The position numbers and the translations under genes were made by a program. A stretch of DNA of 50,544 nt from the NCBI GenBank assembly GCA_903924985.1, contig CAIYDT010000136.1, positions 1 to 50,544 of the forward strand, read 5' to 3'. The notes beneath the pieces are model-generated. The model was given only the letters and a program-made list of their open reading frames with translations. It made no database searches and had not been told where the DNA came from. This DNA comes from an uncultured Acetobacteraceae bacterium. Lineage in GTDB: Bacteria; Pseudomonadota; Alphaproteobacteria; Acetobacterales; Acetobacteraceae. Numbering within the stretch: the stretch's first letter is position 1; each line of letters begins with the position of its first letter. Shown here one piece after another: positions 16,918-26,645 of the stretch.

Positions 16918-17919
16918 TTACGCCAACACGCGTTCCCTCCGTTCCTGATAGAGCCGTTCGTAGATCGCGGCGCGTTGCAGAATCGCGTCTGCGATCGGCC
17001 GGTCGTTCTCGATCCGCAGCCACAGGCGCAGCAAATGCCGTGTGTGTTCGGGTGAGTCCCGATACGCGTCGCGGGCATGCAGCATCTGGAAATTGTGCCA
17101 GAGCAGCATCTCGCCGGGTTCCAGCAGGAACTTCGCGCGGAGATCGTCGCGTTCGGCGGTGGCGTCGAAGTAATCCAGGGCTTCGATCAGTTTCGCGGGC
17201 ACCCGTTCGCCCCGCAGCTTGGCGGCATCGTCGATGAAGCTGCGTGAAATCCCGCAACTGACACTGCCGTCGATGCAGCAGAACACGGGGATTTTGAAAT
17301 CCGTGACGGGGTTGGCGGAAAAACGGGCTTCCGCGATGGCGTAGTAGTAGCCGTCGTACAGCGGTTCCAGCAGGTCGGGCCGGGTCGCCAGGATTTCATT
17401 GTGAACCGCGAGGCTGCTGACGATACGGCTGTATCCCCCGCTCTCACCGCGTTGCAAGCACATCAGGCCGACGATGCGGTAGGAATCGGTGTGCGGCATC
17501 AGCTCTTCGTTGCTGCGGTAGCCGCGCGCGACCGGGTCGTCCTTGACGTGTTGCACGTGACCCAGGCGGTCGCCAAGGGAGCTTTGCTCGACAGGGACGC
17601 CGAGGCGGCAGCCGATGCCCCAATAGATGCGTTCCATATCCTCCTGGGAATGGGTGCCGGGGGTTATGCCGGACAGCAGCACGGCGCCACGGCCATGGCG
17701 GATGGTCTCTTCCAGCCACGCGGTCAGGGCGACGATTTCGGGGTGATCGAAGTCTTCGCGGGTGGCTTCCTGCGGCCGCATATGGCGGGTGTGGTCCAGC
17801 GCGGCGCCGAACGCCGCCAACTGTGCCGGGGTCAGTCGATACGTCAGACCGGCCTTGCCGCCGATCTCACGGCCGGTCCACGCGGCAGGCGTCTCGATCT
17901 TATGCCGATAGGGAGTCAC
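16918..17919 (-). CDS. TauD/TfdA-family Fe(II)/2-oxoglutarate dioxygenase
   Basis: The 333-residue protein carries the facial triad as PHTDSY (His143, Asp145) and His281 (WHNFQMLHAR), with a 2-oxoglutarate-binding Arg in HTRHLLRLWLR (about 294-302). The family hydroxylates sulfonates, herbicide ethers or carnitine-like compounds using O2 and 2-oxoglutarate. It lies 18 bp downstream of the GMC oxidoreductase gene on the same strand, so both are likely expressed together. The plus-strand LLM gene converges on it; the 111 bp between (16807-16917) hold nothing I recognise. Confidence 0.9.
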   Translation of the reverse strand: MTPYRHKIETPAAWTGREIGGKAGLTYRLTPAQLAAFGAALDHTRHMRPQEATREDFDHPEIVALTAWLEETIRHGRGAVLLSGITPGTHSQEDMERIYWGIGCRLGVPVEQSSLGDRLGHVQHVKDDPVARGYRSNEELMPHTDSYRIVGLMCLQRGESGGYSRIVSSLAVHNEILATRPDLLEPLYDGYYYAIAEARFSANPVTDFKIPVFCCIDGSVSCGISRSFIDDAAKLRGERVPAKLIEALDYFDATAERDDLRAKFLLEPGEMLLWHNFQMLHARDAYRDSPEHTRHLLRLWLRIENDRPIADAILQRAAIYERLYQERRERVLA

Positions 17920-17937
17920 CTTGGATCCTCCTTCTTC

Positions 17938-19537
17938 TTAGTCGAACAGCGTGGCGAGACGTTGCTTGATGCTGTCGGCGACGTAAAGGGCGAGGGCCTG
18001 GATGGTGCAGGTGGGGTTCACGCCGGCGGACGTCACGAAGATGCTGCCGTCTACCACGAACAGGTTCTTTACGTCATGGCTGCGGCCCCATTCGTTCACT
18101 ACGGACCGTTCCGGGTCCTTGCCCATTCGCGCGGTGCCCATCAAATGCCAACCGCCATGGCCCAAGGGTTTCTCGAACCCCACGTCGTAGGCACCGGCGG
18201 CGCGCAGGATGTCCGATCCGCGCTCGACCGCGAAATCCAGCATGCGGCGGCTGTTTTCGCTGAGGGTGTAATCGATTTTTGGCGCGGGAATGCCGCTGGA
18301 GTCTTTCAGGACCGGGTCCAACGTGACGGTGTTATGTTCCTCCGGCAGGTCCTCGCAGATCGCGACCATGCCGGCGCGGTGGCCGAACAGCTTCCGAAAT
18401 GCATTGTGGTGGCCGGCGCCCCAGGGGATGCGCCCGGTGGCCGAACCCTGGACACCCGACATGATGGGGCCCTGGCCGCGGGTAAATTCGAATGTCCAGC
18501 CGCGCAGGAACCCGCGGGAGGCGTCGGTTTCGTAGAACTCCTTGCTCCAAATGCAGTCGCCTGGGCCGCGATGGCCATCCATCGGCTGGTCGAAATAGCC
18601 GTAGATCTGGGCGTAGGGGTGGAACATGAGGTTCTTGCCGACCAATCCGCTGGAATTGGCGATGCCGTTGGGGAATTTCGCGGATTTCGAGTTCAGCAGG
18701 ATGCGCGGCGTGCCCACACCGTTGCAGGCCATTATCACGACCTCGGCCGGCTGGAATATCTCCTTGCCGTCGGCGTCGTAATAAATGACGCCGGATGCCA
18801 TGCCGTTTGCTCCGACTGTTATTTCCTTCACCCGAGCACGAGTTCTGACTTCAACCCCGGCGCGGATGGCTTCGGGCCAGTAGGTGATGTCGGTGCTGGC
18901 TTTGGCACCCTGCGCGCAGCCGGAGGTGCAATGACCGAGGTTGATGCACTTTGCCCGCCCCTCGTAATCCTGGGTGGCAATGGCGCTGTCGGACGGCCAC
19001 CAGTGCCAGCCGAGCTTGTTCAGGCCTTTCGCCAGCGCCTGGCCCGATGTGCCCAGCGGCAAAGGCGGCATCACGGGCTGTTTGGGAGGGTAGGCGGGGT
19101 CGCCGGCCAGGCCGGACACGCCGGTCATGCGGTCGTTCTCGGCGTAGAAGGGTTCCAGGGTGCGGTAGTCGATCGGCCAGTCATCGCCGACGCCGTCGAG
19201 CGATTTGACCCGAAAGTCGGAGGGGTGGAAGCGCGGGTAATGCCCGGCATAGAGCGTGGTGCCGCCGCCGACCCCGCAGTAGTTGGCGATCTTGATGGGG
19301 GAGTTGTCCTCGCTAACCGGATAATCCACCGCCCGCCCGCGCCGGTTCGGGCTGATGGCCATGTCGCCGAGCTGGCGTGCTTCCCAGTCGCGGCCGGTGG
19401 CGGGAAATTCGGACGATTTCGGCCAGTCCCCCCTGTTCCAGGCAGACGATGCGCATCTTGGTTTCCGCGAGGCTCCATGCCACGGCGGCACCGGAGGCGC
19501 CAGCGCCGATGATCAGGACGTCGACTGGGTCTTGCAT
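17938..19537 (-). CDS. GMC-family oxidoreductase with an N-terminal homopolymer frameshift
   Basis: The N-terminal FAD motif, DVLIIGAGASGAAVAWSL followed by IVCLEQGG, is read from ATG 19537. The rest (DWPKSSEFPATGRDWEARQ onward, to the active-site GGWHLMGTARMG and VDGSIFVTSAGVNPT) is in another frame. The switch is at a run of six C on the plus strand (19428-19433). With five, the reading would be LEQGDWPKSSEFP, which matches the family. As given, the only long frame (from 19491) lacks the GxGxxG dinucleotide site and is probably inactive. A one-base sequencing error is an equally good explanation. The repaired enzyme would be about 532 residues and co-transcribed with the dioxygenase. Confidence 0.8.
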
Positions 19538-19836
19538 GGTTGGGAGTCTCGCTTGGGGTTTCCTTGGAGGCGAGTCGACGGTGGTTGGAGTGGGATGTCA
19601 ACCGCGCAGTTTTCGTATGGGTAAGGCATTGTTTGACATTTTGGGTGTTGATCGCAAAAAAATATACATGATTGACCGGGGAATTTGATGCCACATAAGT
19701 CGTTGTGAAGCCGACGTATAAGATACCAAATGAACGGGCGGCTTCACGACGGTCAGGGTCCTGATCCTTGAGGACCGACCGAACGAGGACGGCGTGCGAC
19801 CAGACCGCATGGTGGATTACTTGGCTAGGCCCGAAA
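19538..19836. other. Intergenic stretch with two hairpins, no gene seen
   Basis: No convincing frame lies here. The GMC promoter on the minus strand should be in the AT-rich part (19640-19690). CGTTGTGAAGCCG (19701-19713) pairs with CGGCTTCACGACG (19739-19751) with one G-T wobble. GGTCCT (19757-19762) pairs with AGGACC (19771-19776). These may terminate the CoxL-type gene, which ends at 19837 on the minus strand, or be relics of a mobile unit. Confidence 0.4.
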
Positions 19837-22179
19837 TCAGACTTGCCGTAAGGCGGCCCATATCCGCTCCGGTGTCATTGGTAGGTCGAGATGAGTCACC
19901 CCATGGCTGGACAAGGCGTCGAGAATGGCGGCAGCACCCGATGGCAACGCGCCCGCGACACCCGATTCGCCTGCGCCCTTCACGCCCAGTGGATTGGTCG
20001 TGGCGGGCACCGCGTGGTGCAGCACGCGCATCGGCGGCAGATCATCGGCGCGCGGCATACGATAGTCCATGAACGAGCCGGTGAGGAGCTGTCCATCCGG
20101 CGCATAAACCACCTGTTCGCCGAGCACCTGGCCAAGACCTTGCGCGACGCCACCGTGGATCTGGCCCTCGACGATCGTTTCATGCAGCGCGTTGCCGACG
20201 TCGTCGACCGCGGTGTAGCGCACGACGGATACCGCGCCGGTTTCGGGATCGATCTCGACCTCACAGATGTGGCAGCCGTTCGGGAACGTCATGCCCGGTG
20301 AGTCGAATCGCGCGATCGTGTCGAGCCCTCCGGCCAGCTCCTCGGGAAAGGGAACTGTTTCGAGGCGGCGCGCCAGATCGAGAATATGGATCGCGCGATC
20401 GGTGCCAACGACCCGAAACACACCATCGCTGAAGCCAATGTCGCCTTTGCCCACCTCCAGCAGATGGGCCGCCGCCAGCCTGCCCTTCTCGATCGCCCGA
20501 TCGCAGGCGAGCTTCGCCGCGCCGCCGGCCATCATGATCGAGCGGGATGCGACACTGGGCGTGCCCACGGGAACCTCGTCACTGTCGCCTTGCACCAGCC
20601 GCACCTGGGATGGATCGATCCCCAGCACACGCGCGATGAGTGGCGGAAATGTTGAGAGATGCCCCTGTCCCATGGCCTGCACACCGGTTCGCAGGGCGAC
20701 CGTTCCGCCCGCCTCGAAGCGCAGGTCGACCGTCTCGTCGAGAATGCCGCCGGCCACCTCCAGGAAGCAGCAAACGCCGATCCCGCGCAACTTTCCGGCC
20801 TGCTCGGCCTCCACGCGGCGGGCGGCGAAACCGGCGAGGTCAGCCGCCACCAGCGCTTTTTCCAGCACCGCGGGAAAGTCGCCGCTGTCGTAAATCTGCC
20901 CATTCGCCGCGCGATACGGCATCGCGGCGGGTGGGATCAGATTGCGGCGACGCAGTTCTACGCGGTCGATCTTCATGGCGCGGGCGGCGTTGTCGATCAG
21001 CCGCTCGATCACATAGATCGCCTCCGGCCTTCCGGCCCCGCGATAGGGTCCGAGCGGCGCGGCGTTGGTCAGCACCGATTTGACGCCTATGTGAATCGCC
21101 GGAATGACGTAAACGCTGGACAGGCAGTTCTTGGTGTTGGTCGTCGCGAAGATCGACGAAAAGGTCGTAGTGTAGGCGCCGAGCCCGACATACGTGCGCA
21201 CCCGTAGGCCCAGGAAACGGCCGGTGGAGTCGAGCGCCAGTTCGCCTTCGAGGACGCCGTCGCGGCCAGCGGTGTCGCCAAGGAAGCTTTCCAGCCGCGT
21301 GCCGCACCATTTCACCGGCTGCCCGATCCGGCGCGCGGCATACATCACCGCCGCGTATTCGACGTACGTTTGCGCCTTCATGCCGAAACCGCCACCGACG
21401 TCGTGCGTCAGGACGCGGATCCTGTCCACCGGCACGCCGAACACGAACTCGGCCAGCATTCGCCGCACGATCGCGACACCCTGGGTCGGTGCGATCAGGG
21501 TCATGCGTCCGGTCGACGGGTCGTACGTGGCGATCGCGGCGCGCGGCTCCAGGGAAGCCGGGGCGAGGCGCGTGTCGGCGAGGGTGATCGTCTCGACATG
21601 CGCGGCGGTGGCGAACGCCGAGTCCACCGCGCTCGTGTCGCCGTCCTCCCAGTCGAAAACGATATTGCCCGGCGCGGCGGGCCAGAGCGGCGTCGCGTCC
21701 GGTGCCATCGCGCTTCGTACATCCGCGGCGGCGGACAAGGCGTCGTGTTCGACCTCCACCATCTCCGCCGCGTCCTGTGCCTGCCGCAACGTTCCGGCGA
21801 CGACCAGCGCGATGGGCTCGCCGACATAGCGCACGCGGTCCAAGGCCAGAACCGGCATCGAAGCGGCGACCATCGGCTTTCCATGCCGGCCGGGTGGCGT
21901 GAAGGCAGGTGGGAGGGAACCTATCTTATCGGCGGCGAGATCGCGTCCGGTGATCACCGCCAGCACGCCCGGCATCTTCAAGGCGGCTTCGGTGCGAACC
22001 GACCTGATGGTCGCGTGCGCGAGCACCGCGCGCACGAACACCGCGTATGTCTGGCCCGGCAGTGTGAGATCGTCCGTGAACCGGCCTGCCCCGGTGACTA
22101 GCGGCCGATCCTCGGCACGAACCGAAGTCTGAGCTTCTCCAAAACGATGGTTGGCCGCGAAAGCGCTGGCAGGCTGCAT
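19837..22179 (-). CDS. Molybdopterin-binding large subunit, xanthine dehydrogenase/CoxL family (form II type)
   Basis: The 780-residue protein spans the whole molybdenum-cofactor subunit. The N-terminus is GEAQTSVRAEDRPLVTGAGRF, Mo-cofactor loops include GGGFGMKAQ (262-270), and the active-site loop is PYRGAGR (378-384). AYRGAGR-type loops mark form II or other aldehyde/xanthine-type hydroxylases; true CO dehydrogenases carry Cys there. The catalytic Glu is in VKGAGESG near the C-terminus. It would hydroxylate an aldehyde or N-heterocycle. The FAD and [2Fe-2S] partner subunits, normally adjacent, are absent on both sides, which is unusual. Confidence 0.92.
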   Translation of the reverse strand: MQPASAFAANHRFGEAQTSVRAEDRPLVTGAGRFTDDLTLPGQTYAVFVRAVLAHATIRSVRTEAALKMPGVLAVITGRDLAADKIGSLPPAFTPPGRHGKPMVAASMPVLALDRVRYVGEPIALVVAGTLRQAQDAAEMVEVEHDALSAAADVRSAMAPDATPLWPAAPGNIVFDWEDGDTSAVDSAFATAAHVETITLADTRLAPASLEPRAAIATYDPSTGRMTLIAPTQGVAIVRRMLAEFVFGVPVDRIRVLTHDVGGGFGMKAQTYVEYAAVMYAARRIGQPVKWCGTRLESFLGDTAGRDGVLEGELALDSTGRFLGLRVRTYVGLGAYTTTFSSIFATTNTKNCLSSVYVIPAIHIGVKSVLTNAAPLGPYRGAGRPEAIYVIERLIDNAARAMKIDRVELRRRNLIPPAAMPYRAANGQIYDSGDFPAVLEKALVAADLAGFAARRVEAEQAGKLRGIGVCCFLEVAGGILDETVDLRFEAGGTVALRTGVQAMGQGHLSTFPPLIARVLGIDPSQVRLVQGDSDEVPVGTPSVASRSIMMAGGAAKLACDRAIEKGRLAAAHLLEVGKGDIGFSDGVFRVVGTDRAIHILDLARRLETVPFPEELAGGLDTIARFDSPGMTFPNGCHICEVEIDPETGAVSVVRYTAVDDVGNALHETIVEGQIHGGVAQGLGQVLGEQVVYAPDGQLLTGSFMDYRMPRADDLPPMRVLHHAVPATTNPLGVKGAGESGVAGALPSGAAAILDALSSHGVTHLDLPMTPERIWAALRQV

Positions 22180-22439
22180 GACAACGCCTTATGGAACACG
22201 AGAGTTGCGGGCCCGCCGTCCTGCTTGCGCCGTCCGGCGAGAAAATATGCAAACTTGGCCGGCAACCGCGACCTCAGCCGGTATTCCCCGGATAGGCGGC
22301 TCATCCGCCCCTGCTTCGGGCATGCTAACCACGGTTTCGGCCATTCCGCAACGGTCGGGCGAATGGAACGGTAGCGGCTCAAATCATCTGAAAGTAAAAC
22401 AACCGTCGGCAACGCTGCCATCCCTGGGCCGCCCGAAAA

Positions 22440-22462
22440 GTAAGACCCGCGTGACGGGTTCT
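22440..22462 (-). terminator. Likely rho-independent terminator after the LLM gene
   Basis: On the minus strand, just past the LLM stop (22467), AACCCG pairs with CGGGTC around a TCACG loop and is followed by TTACTTTTC. The stem is only 5-6 bp plus a bulged AAG/CTT extension, so the site is modest. The rest of 22180-22466 holds no gene I can support; it must carry the promoter of the CoxL-type gene. Confidence 0.4.
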
Positions 22463-22466
22463 TCAC

Positions 22467-23702
22467 TTATGTCTCAGTCCGCTGCGCCGCGAAATCCGGC
22501 ACATTGCTGGACGACGCGGCCAGCATGGGCGACTTCGTCACCGCCAGCGCGGCCGAGGCCAGTTCATTCTCGTTGATCTTCGCCATCACCGCTTGGCGGG
22601 CACGGTCGAAATATTCACGATTGTTGGCGACGAATTCACGGGACTTGTGCAGCCCGGCCAGATAGCCGTTGATCTCCGGCACCACATAGCGGGCGACCAT
22701 GTCCCAACTGCGGGCGGTGTTCTCCGGGCTGGCCCAGTCGTGCACGAACCCGACGACGGTGCCGAAGCCGCCGCTGATGTCGATTACCTGCTTGATGCGC
22801 TCCACCAGGTCGTCAGGGGTGCCGATGGTGGCAGCCGCACCTTTAGAGAACGCCATTGCGTCCACGGCCGTGTCCCCGTCCTTGAAGGGGCGGGCGCCGG
22901 GGCGCTGCAAAGTCGCCGTGATGTACTCATTGTGATGGCGCAGCAGGCCGTCGCGGGCCTGCTCGCGGGCTTTTTCGCGGGTTTCGGCGATGTGCCAGCT
23001 CAACAACACGCGCCAGTTCGCGCGGTCCACGGTTTTGCCGTGCTTCAGCGCGGCGGCCGTGGCAAAATTCCACTGCGTCGGCAGGGCGTTCAGGCCCTCA
23101 TCGGACAGGGAGCCGATGGAGATGATGCCGACGCCGTATTTCCCCGCCAGCGTCATACCGGACGGGCTGATCTGGGAGGCCACGGCGAAGGGCATTTCCT
23201 CCTGCAAAGGCAGTAATTGCAGGGCGGCGTCGTTTAGTTGGAACCAATCCGATTTGTGTGTCACCCGCTCCCCGGCAAACAGCCGGCGGATGACACCGAT
23301 CGCCTCATCCTGCCGGTCGCGTAGCAGCATGGGATCGACGCCGAGCGTGTGCGCGTCGGACGCCAGCGCGCCAGGGCCGGAGCCGAAGATGGCACGCCCA
23401 CCACTCATGTAATCGAGCTGCACCATCCGCTGTGCGACGTGGAAGGGGTGGTGATATGGCAGGGACACCACGCCGGTCGCCAGCTTGATGCGATGGGTGC
23501 GTTGGGCGGCGGCCGCCAGGAACATTTCCGGGGATGCGATCGTCTCCCACCCGCTCGAGTGATGCTCGCCGCACCAGAACTCGTCGTAACCGAGACGGTC
23601 GAGCTGCTCGACCAGGCCGATGTCGCGCTGGAATTGCAGCATCGGGTGCTCACCAATGGGGTGGTGCGGGGCGAGGAAGGCACCGAAGCGAAGGCGGGGC
23701 AT
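22467..23702 (-). CDS. LLM flavin-dependent oxidoreductase, limonene-monooxygenase-like
   Basis: From ATG 23702 the protein has 411 residues and starts MPRLRFGAFLAPHHPIGEHP. LLM blocks: LVEQLDRLGYDEFWCGEHHS, LATGVVSLPYHHPFHVAQRM and LDYMSGGRAIFGSGPGAL. This pattern resembles limonene 1,2-monooxygenase-type members, by recollection. An upstream start at 23756 is rejected: AGGAG on the minus strand is placed for 23702 and the extension is not conserved. The C-terminal tail (about 60 residues after GYLAGLHKSREF) is long and helical. FMNH2 and O2 are the expected cosubstrates. Confidence 0.9.
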   Translation of the reverse strand: MPRLRFGAFLAPHHPIGEHPMLQFQRDIGLVEQLDRLGYDEFWCGEHHSSGWETIASPEMFLAAAAQRTHRIKLATGVVSLPYHHPFHVAQRMVQLDYMSGGRAIFGSGPGALASDAHTLGVDPMLLRDRQDEAIGVIRRLFAGERVTHKSDWFQLNDAALQLLPLQEEMPFAVASQISPSGMTLAGKYGVGIISIGSLSDEGLNALPTQWNFATAAALKHGKTVDRANWRVLLSWHIAETREKAREQARDGLLRHHNEYITATLQRPGARPFKDGDTAVDAMAFSKGAAATIGTPDDLVERIKQVIDISGGFGTVVGFVHDWASPENTARSWDMVARYVVPEINGYLAGLHKSREFVANNREYFDRARQAVMAKINENELASAALAVTKSPMLAASSSNVPDFAAQRTET

Positions 23703-23806
23703 GGGGGAACTCCTGAGGGTTGCCCCCAAGGTCTCAGGACCCCGGACCGCCGTCAACGCGGGCGGTCTCCCTTGAACGGGCCGGCTTTACAGGCGATCAT
23801 AGGGGC

Positions 23807-24378
23807 ATGATGCAGTTCGCCCCGCCTCCGGCCAGGCTTTATCTCGAGTTGATGAAGCGTTGCCTGACCGACCATATCTTCATCGATCATGCGCTGGCGC
23901 ATGTGGCGCCGTTCCGTCTGGACCCCAGAGGGCGGGTATGGAAGCGACTGGTGGGATCGACGCTTTCGGCGCTGGCGGGCAGCGTCGGATACGGTCTCGT
24001 GGAAGTGTGGGGCAAAAAAACGTGGAAGAACGGCGGGAGGCTCGAGCACGCGGTGCGGATTGGCCGCTAAGTGCCCATACGATGATCGGGTCCGCACGCC
24101 TCGGTAATTTGCAATATTGTCTCGAGACCGTGCTGGAAGACGGTGTACCGAGAGATTTCATCGAAACCGGCGTATGGCGCGGCGGGGTCTGCATCTTCGC
24201 GCGCGCGGTGTTCCAGGCCGATGGTTATACCGGCGGGCAGGTGTGGGTGGCGGATTCCTTCTCCGGCTTACCGCCGCCCTGCGCCCAAGCCATCCACGAT
24301 GTCCGTAACGCCAGCGGCATCGTGGACCCGATTGTGGATATCGACGGCATCGGCGCGTTTTGGCGGCGTGGATGGTAG
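23807..24378 (+). pseudogene. TylF/MycF-type O-methyltransferase, frameshifted and truncated
   Basis: ATG 23807 opens a frame with [17 protein letters not shown], the start of TylF (macrocin O-methyltransferase) family proteins. That frame stops at 24070. A second frame continues the family: [36 protein letters not shown] and [12 protein letters not shown]. The switch is best placed at a run of seven A (24014-24020), where eight would restore the frame. The protein then ends at 24378, in the middle of the family and missing the acidic metal-binding and SAM-domain half. The next gene starts inside its last codons, so a deletion probably fused the two loci. Confidence 0.75.
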
Positions 24379-25403
24379 CGAGACGAGACAATAATTTCGG
24401 CCTGTTGCGGCTGGTATTCGCGTCCATGGTAATCGTGTCTCACTCCCCGGCGCTGCTGGACGGGGACCACTCGCGGGAATTCCTGACGCGGATATTCGGC
24501 ACGCTGACCGGCGGGGACGTCGCGGTCGACGGGTTCTTCCTGATCAGCGGGTATCTGATCACCAAGAGCTTCATTGATACGCCCTCTATCGGCCTTTACA
24601 TGAAGAAGCGGGTCGCACGTATTGTACCCGGATACGTGGTGGCGTTTCTGGTCAGCGCTTTGTGCATTGGGCCTTTCGTCGGCGGGGCCGCGGTCTTGTC
24701 CTTGCGTGGCGTCGGGCGGTTGTTGACCCAAATGGCGACACTGTTGCCGCCGAAGGTTATCGGCGTGTTTCCCGGCCTGCCGTACCCCACGCTGAATTCC
24801 TCGCTGTGGACCATTCGCTTCGAGTTCGAATGCTATTTGGCCGTCGCCGCACTGGGGGCGTTGGGCCTGTTGGGGCCCCGGTTCTGGAAGGCATTGGTCG
24901 CGGTTGCCGTTGCCCTGCTGGTGTTGAGTGTTGCCGGTTCGGTGGAGGGTGGCCACCAGGTCCATGAACCACTGCTGCCGTCCCTGGCGAAGGACACGCG
25001 GTTCTTTATGATTTTCGCCGTAGGCGCATTGTTTTATCTGTACCGGGATCGAATACAGCTGAGTCATGCCGGCGCCATCGCGGCGGCGGTCTTGCTGATC
25101 TGTATGATGTTCTTCTGGCCTCTGGCCGAGGCGAGCCTCGCCTTGTTCGGCGGCTATTTGATCTTCTGGTTCGCATTCGCCGTTCGGCCGTTACACCTGG
25201 GGCGGCTGACCCGGACCGAGGATATTTCATATGGTGTCTACCTCTACGGATGGCCGGTTCAGTCCCTGATCATCTGGAATTTTCGGACGATCGATCCCTG
25301 GCTCCTGAGCGCTTTGGCGCTGTCGATTGCGGGCGTGCTGGGGTACGTGAGTTGGATATCGGTGGAAAAACCGAGCCTGAGGCTGGCGCGCGGACGCGGC
25401 TGA
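24372..25403 (+). CDS. Membrane acyltransferase (Acyl_transf_3/OafA type)
   Basis: The 343-residue protein has about ten membrane segments. Family features: [20 protein letters not shown] with the catalytic-type His24, then [20 protein letters not shown], and [14 protein letters not shown]. Such enzymes O-acylate surface sugars or lipids. ATG 24372 is preferred to TTG 24360. The gene starts inside the end of the dead TylF-type gene; both families are common in surface-glycan loci, so this may be a leftover of such a locus. It ends 36 bp before the first CoA-transferase and has no visible tie to it. Confidence 0.85.
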   Translation: MVARRDNNFGLLRLVFASMVIVSHSPALLDGDHSREFLTRIFGTLTGGDVAVDGFFLISGYLITKSFIDTPSIGLYMKKRVARIVPGYVVAFLVSALCIGPFVGGAAVLSLRGVGRLLTQMATLLPPKVIGVFPGLPYPTLNSSLWTIRFEFECYLAVAALGALGLLGPRFWKALVAVAVALLVLSVAGSVEGGHQVHEPLLPSLAKDTRFFMIFAVGALFYLYRDRIQLSHAGAIAAAVLLICMMFFWPLAEASLALFGGYLIFWFAFAVRPLHLGRLTRTEDISYGVYLYGWPVQSLIIWNFRTIDPWLLSALALSIAGVLGYVSWISVEKPSLRLARGRG

Positions 25404-25439
25404 GCCGATAATCGGACCAACACAGGAGGAACCGTATTT

Positions 25440-26645
25440 ATGAGTGGGCCGCTTACCGGTATTCGTGTGCTCGACCTGACGACGGTGCAGATGGGGCCCT
25501 GGTGCACCCGCATTTTGGCGGATTTCGGCGCCGACGTGATCAAGGTGGAGGCGCCCGGCGGGGATTCGTCCCGCTATACCGGCGTGCCGAAGCACCGCGG
25601 CATGAGCGGCACGTTCCAGCACAATGGTCGTGGCAAGCGGAGCATCGCGATCGACCTGAAGCAGAAGGAAGCGCGGGACGTTATTCTCCGGTTGGTGCCG
25701 ACCGTCGACGCCCTGGCGTCCAATATCCGGCAGGCCGCGCTTGCTCGGCTCGGGCTGGATTACGACTCCATCCGCAAGATCAATCCGAAGATCGTGTATC
25801 TCAGCATGGTGGGTTACGGCAGCGCGGGGCGCTACGCTGGGCGGCCGGCCTACGACGACCTGATTCAGGCGGCCTCCGCCATTCCGACTCTGTTGCAGCG
25901 CTCGACCGGGGAGCCGCGGTTCATCCCGATGGCGGCGATCGACCGCATCGTTGGCGGGGCTGCGGCGAACGCGCTGCTGGCGGGGTTGTTGGCGCAGGCG
26001 CGCACGGGCATCGGGCAGATGATCGAGGTGCCGATGTTCGAGACCATGGCGCAGTTCGTGTTGTCCGAACACATGCAGGGCCAGACCTTCGACCCGCCGA
26101 CCAGCCCGGCCGGCTACCCTCGTACGTTGTCGCGCAGCCGCCGGCCCTATGCCAGCAAGGACGGGTTCATCGCGGTGCTGCCGTACAACGACGGGCAGTG
26201 GAAGCGGTTCTTCGAGGCCGTTGGCAAGGGCCATTTGCTGGAAAGCGACAAGCGCTTCGCCGACATCACGGCGCGCACCGCGAATATCGACGCGCTGTAC
26301 GATATGATCGCGGAAGAGGTGAAGCACCGGACCAACGCCGAGTGGCTGAAATTGCTGCAGGAGAACGACATCCCCTGCATGGTGCCGCACACGCTGGAAT
26401 CGCTGATGGAAGATCCGCATCTGGCCGATGCCGGGTTCTTCAAGTGGGAGGACCATCCGTCGGAGGGCCGCATCCGCACCATGCGCGAGCCCAGCACCTG
26501 GTCGGAAACCAAACCTCCCACGGGCAAATTTGCCCCGCGTTTGGGTCAGCACTCCCGGGAAATCCTGGCCGAGGCCGGGCTGGATACCACTGAGATAGAC
26601 GACCTGATCGCCCGCAAAATCATCAACACGGATGGACAATCATGA
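25440..26645 (+). CDS. CaiB/BaiF-family CoA-transferase (first)
   Basis: The 401-residue class III CoA-transferase opens with GIRVLDLTTVQMGPWCTRIL and GADVIKVEAPGGD. It has the conserved GRPAYDDLIQA, where Asp139 is the likely covalent catalytic Asp, and a C-terminal GKFAPRLGQHSREIL. These enzymes move CoA between carboxylic acids without ATP. AGGAGG lies 9 bp before the ATG. The stop overlaps the next gene by 4 bp, so an importer-type binding protein is translationally coupled to it. That suggests it activates the acid the binding protein recognises. Confidence 0.93.
   Translation: MSGPLTGIRVLDLTTVQMGPWCTRILADFGADVIKVEAPGGDSSRYTGVPKHRGMSGTFQHNGRGKRSIAIDLKQKEARDVILRLVPTVDALASNIRQAALARLGLDYDSIRKINPKIVYLSMVGYGSAGRYAGRPAYDDLIQAASAIPTLLQRSTGEPRFIPMAAIDRIVGGAAANALLAGLLAQARTGIGQMIEVPMFETMAQFVLSEHMQGQTFDPPTSPAGYPRTLSRSRRPYASKDGFIAVLPYNDGQWKRFFEAVGKGHLLESDKRFADITARTANIDALYDMIAEEVKHRTNAEWLKLLQENDIPCMVPHTLESLMEDPHLADAGFFKWEDHPSEGRIRTMREPSTWSETKPPTGKFAPRLGQHSREILAEAGLDTTEIDDLIARKIINTDGQS

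Noticed and set aside
17401..19512. A 703-codon plus-strand frame
   Set aside because: It lies opposite the GMC and dioxygenase genes, whose family motifs are plain; composition is that of an antisense shadow.
19837..22179. Calling the molybdenum subunit a carbon monoxide dehydrogenase (coxL)
   Set aside because: The active-site loop is PYRGAGR, without the Cys of true CO dehydrogenases, and coxM/coxS are absent.
22098..22466. A 122-codon minus-strand frame upstream of the CoxL-type gene
   Set aside because: It overlaps the start of the CoxL-type gene, has no ribosome site and no recognisable sequence; treated as leader DNA.
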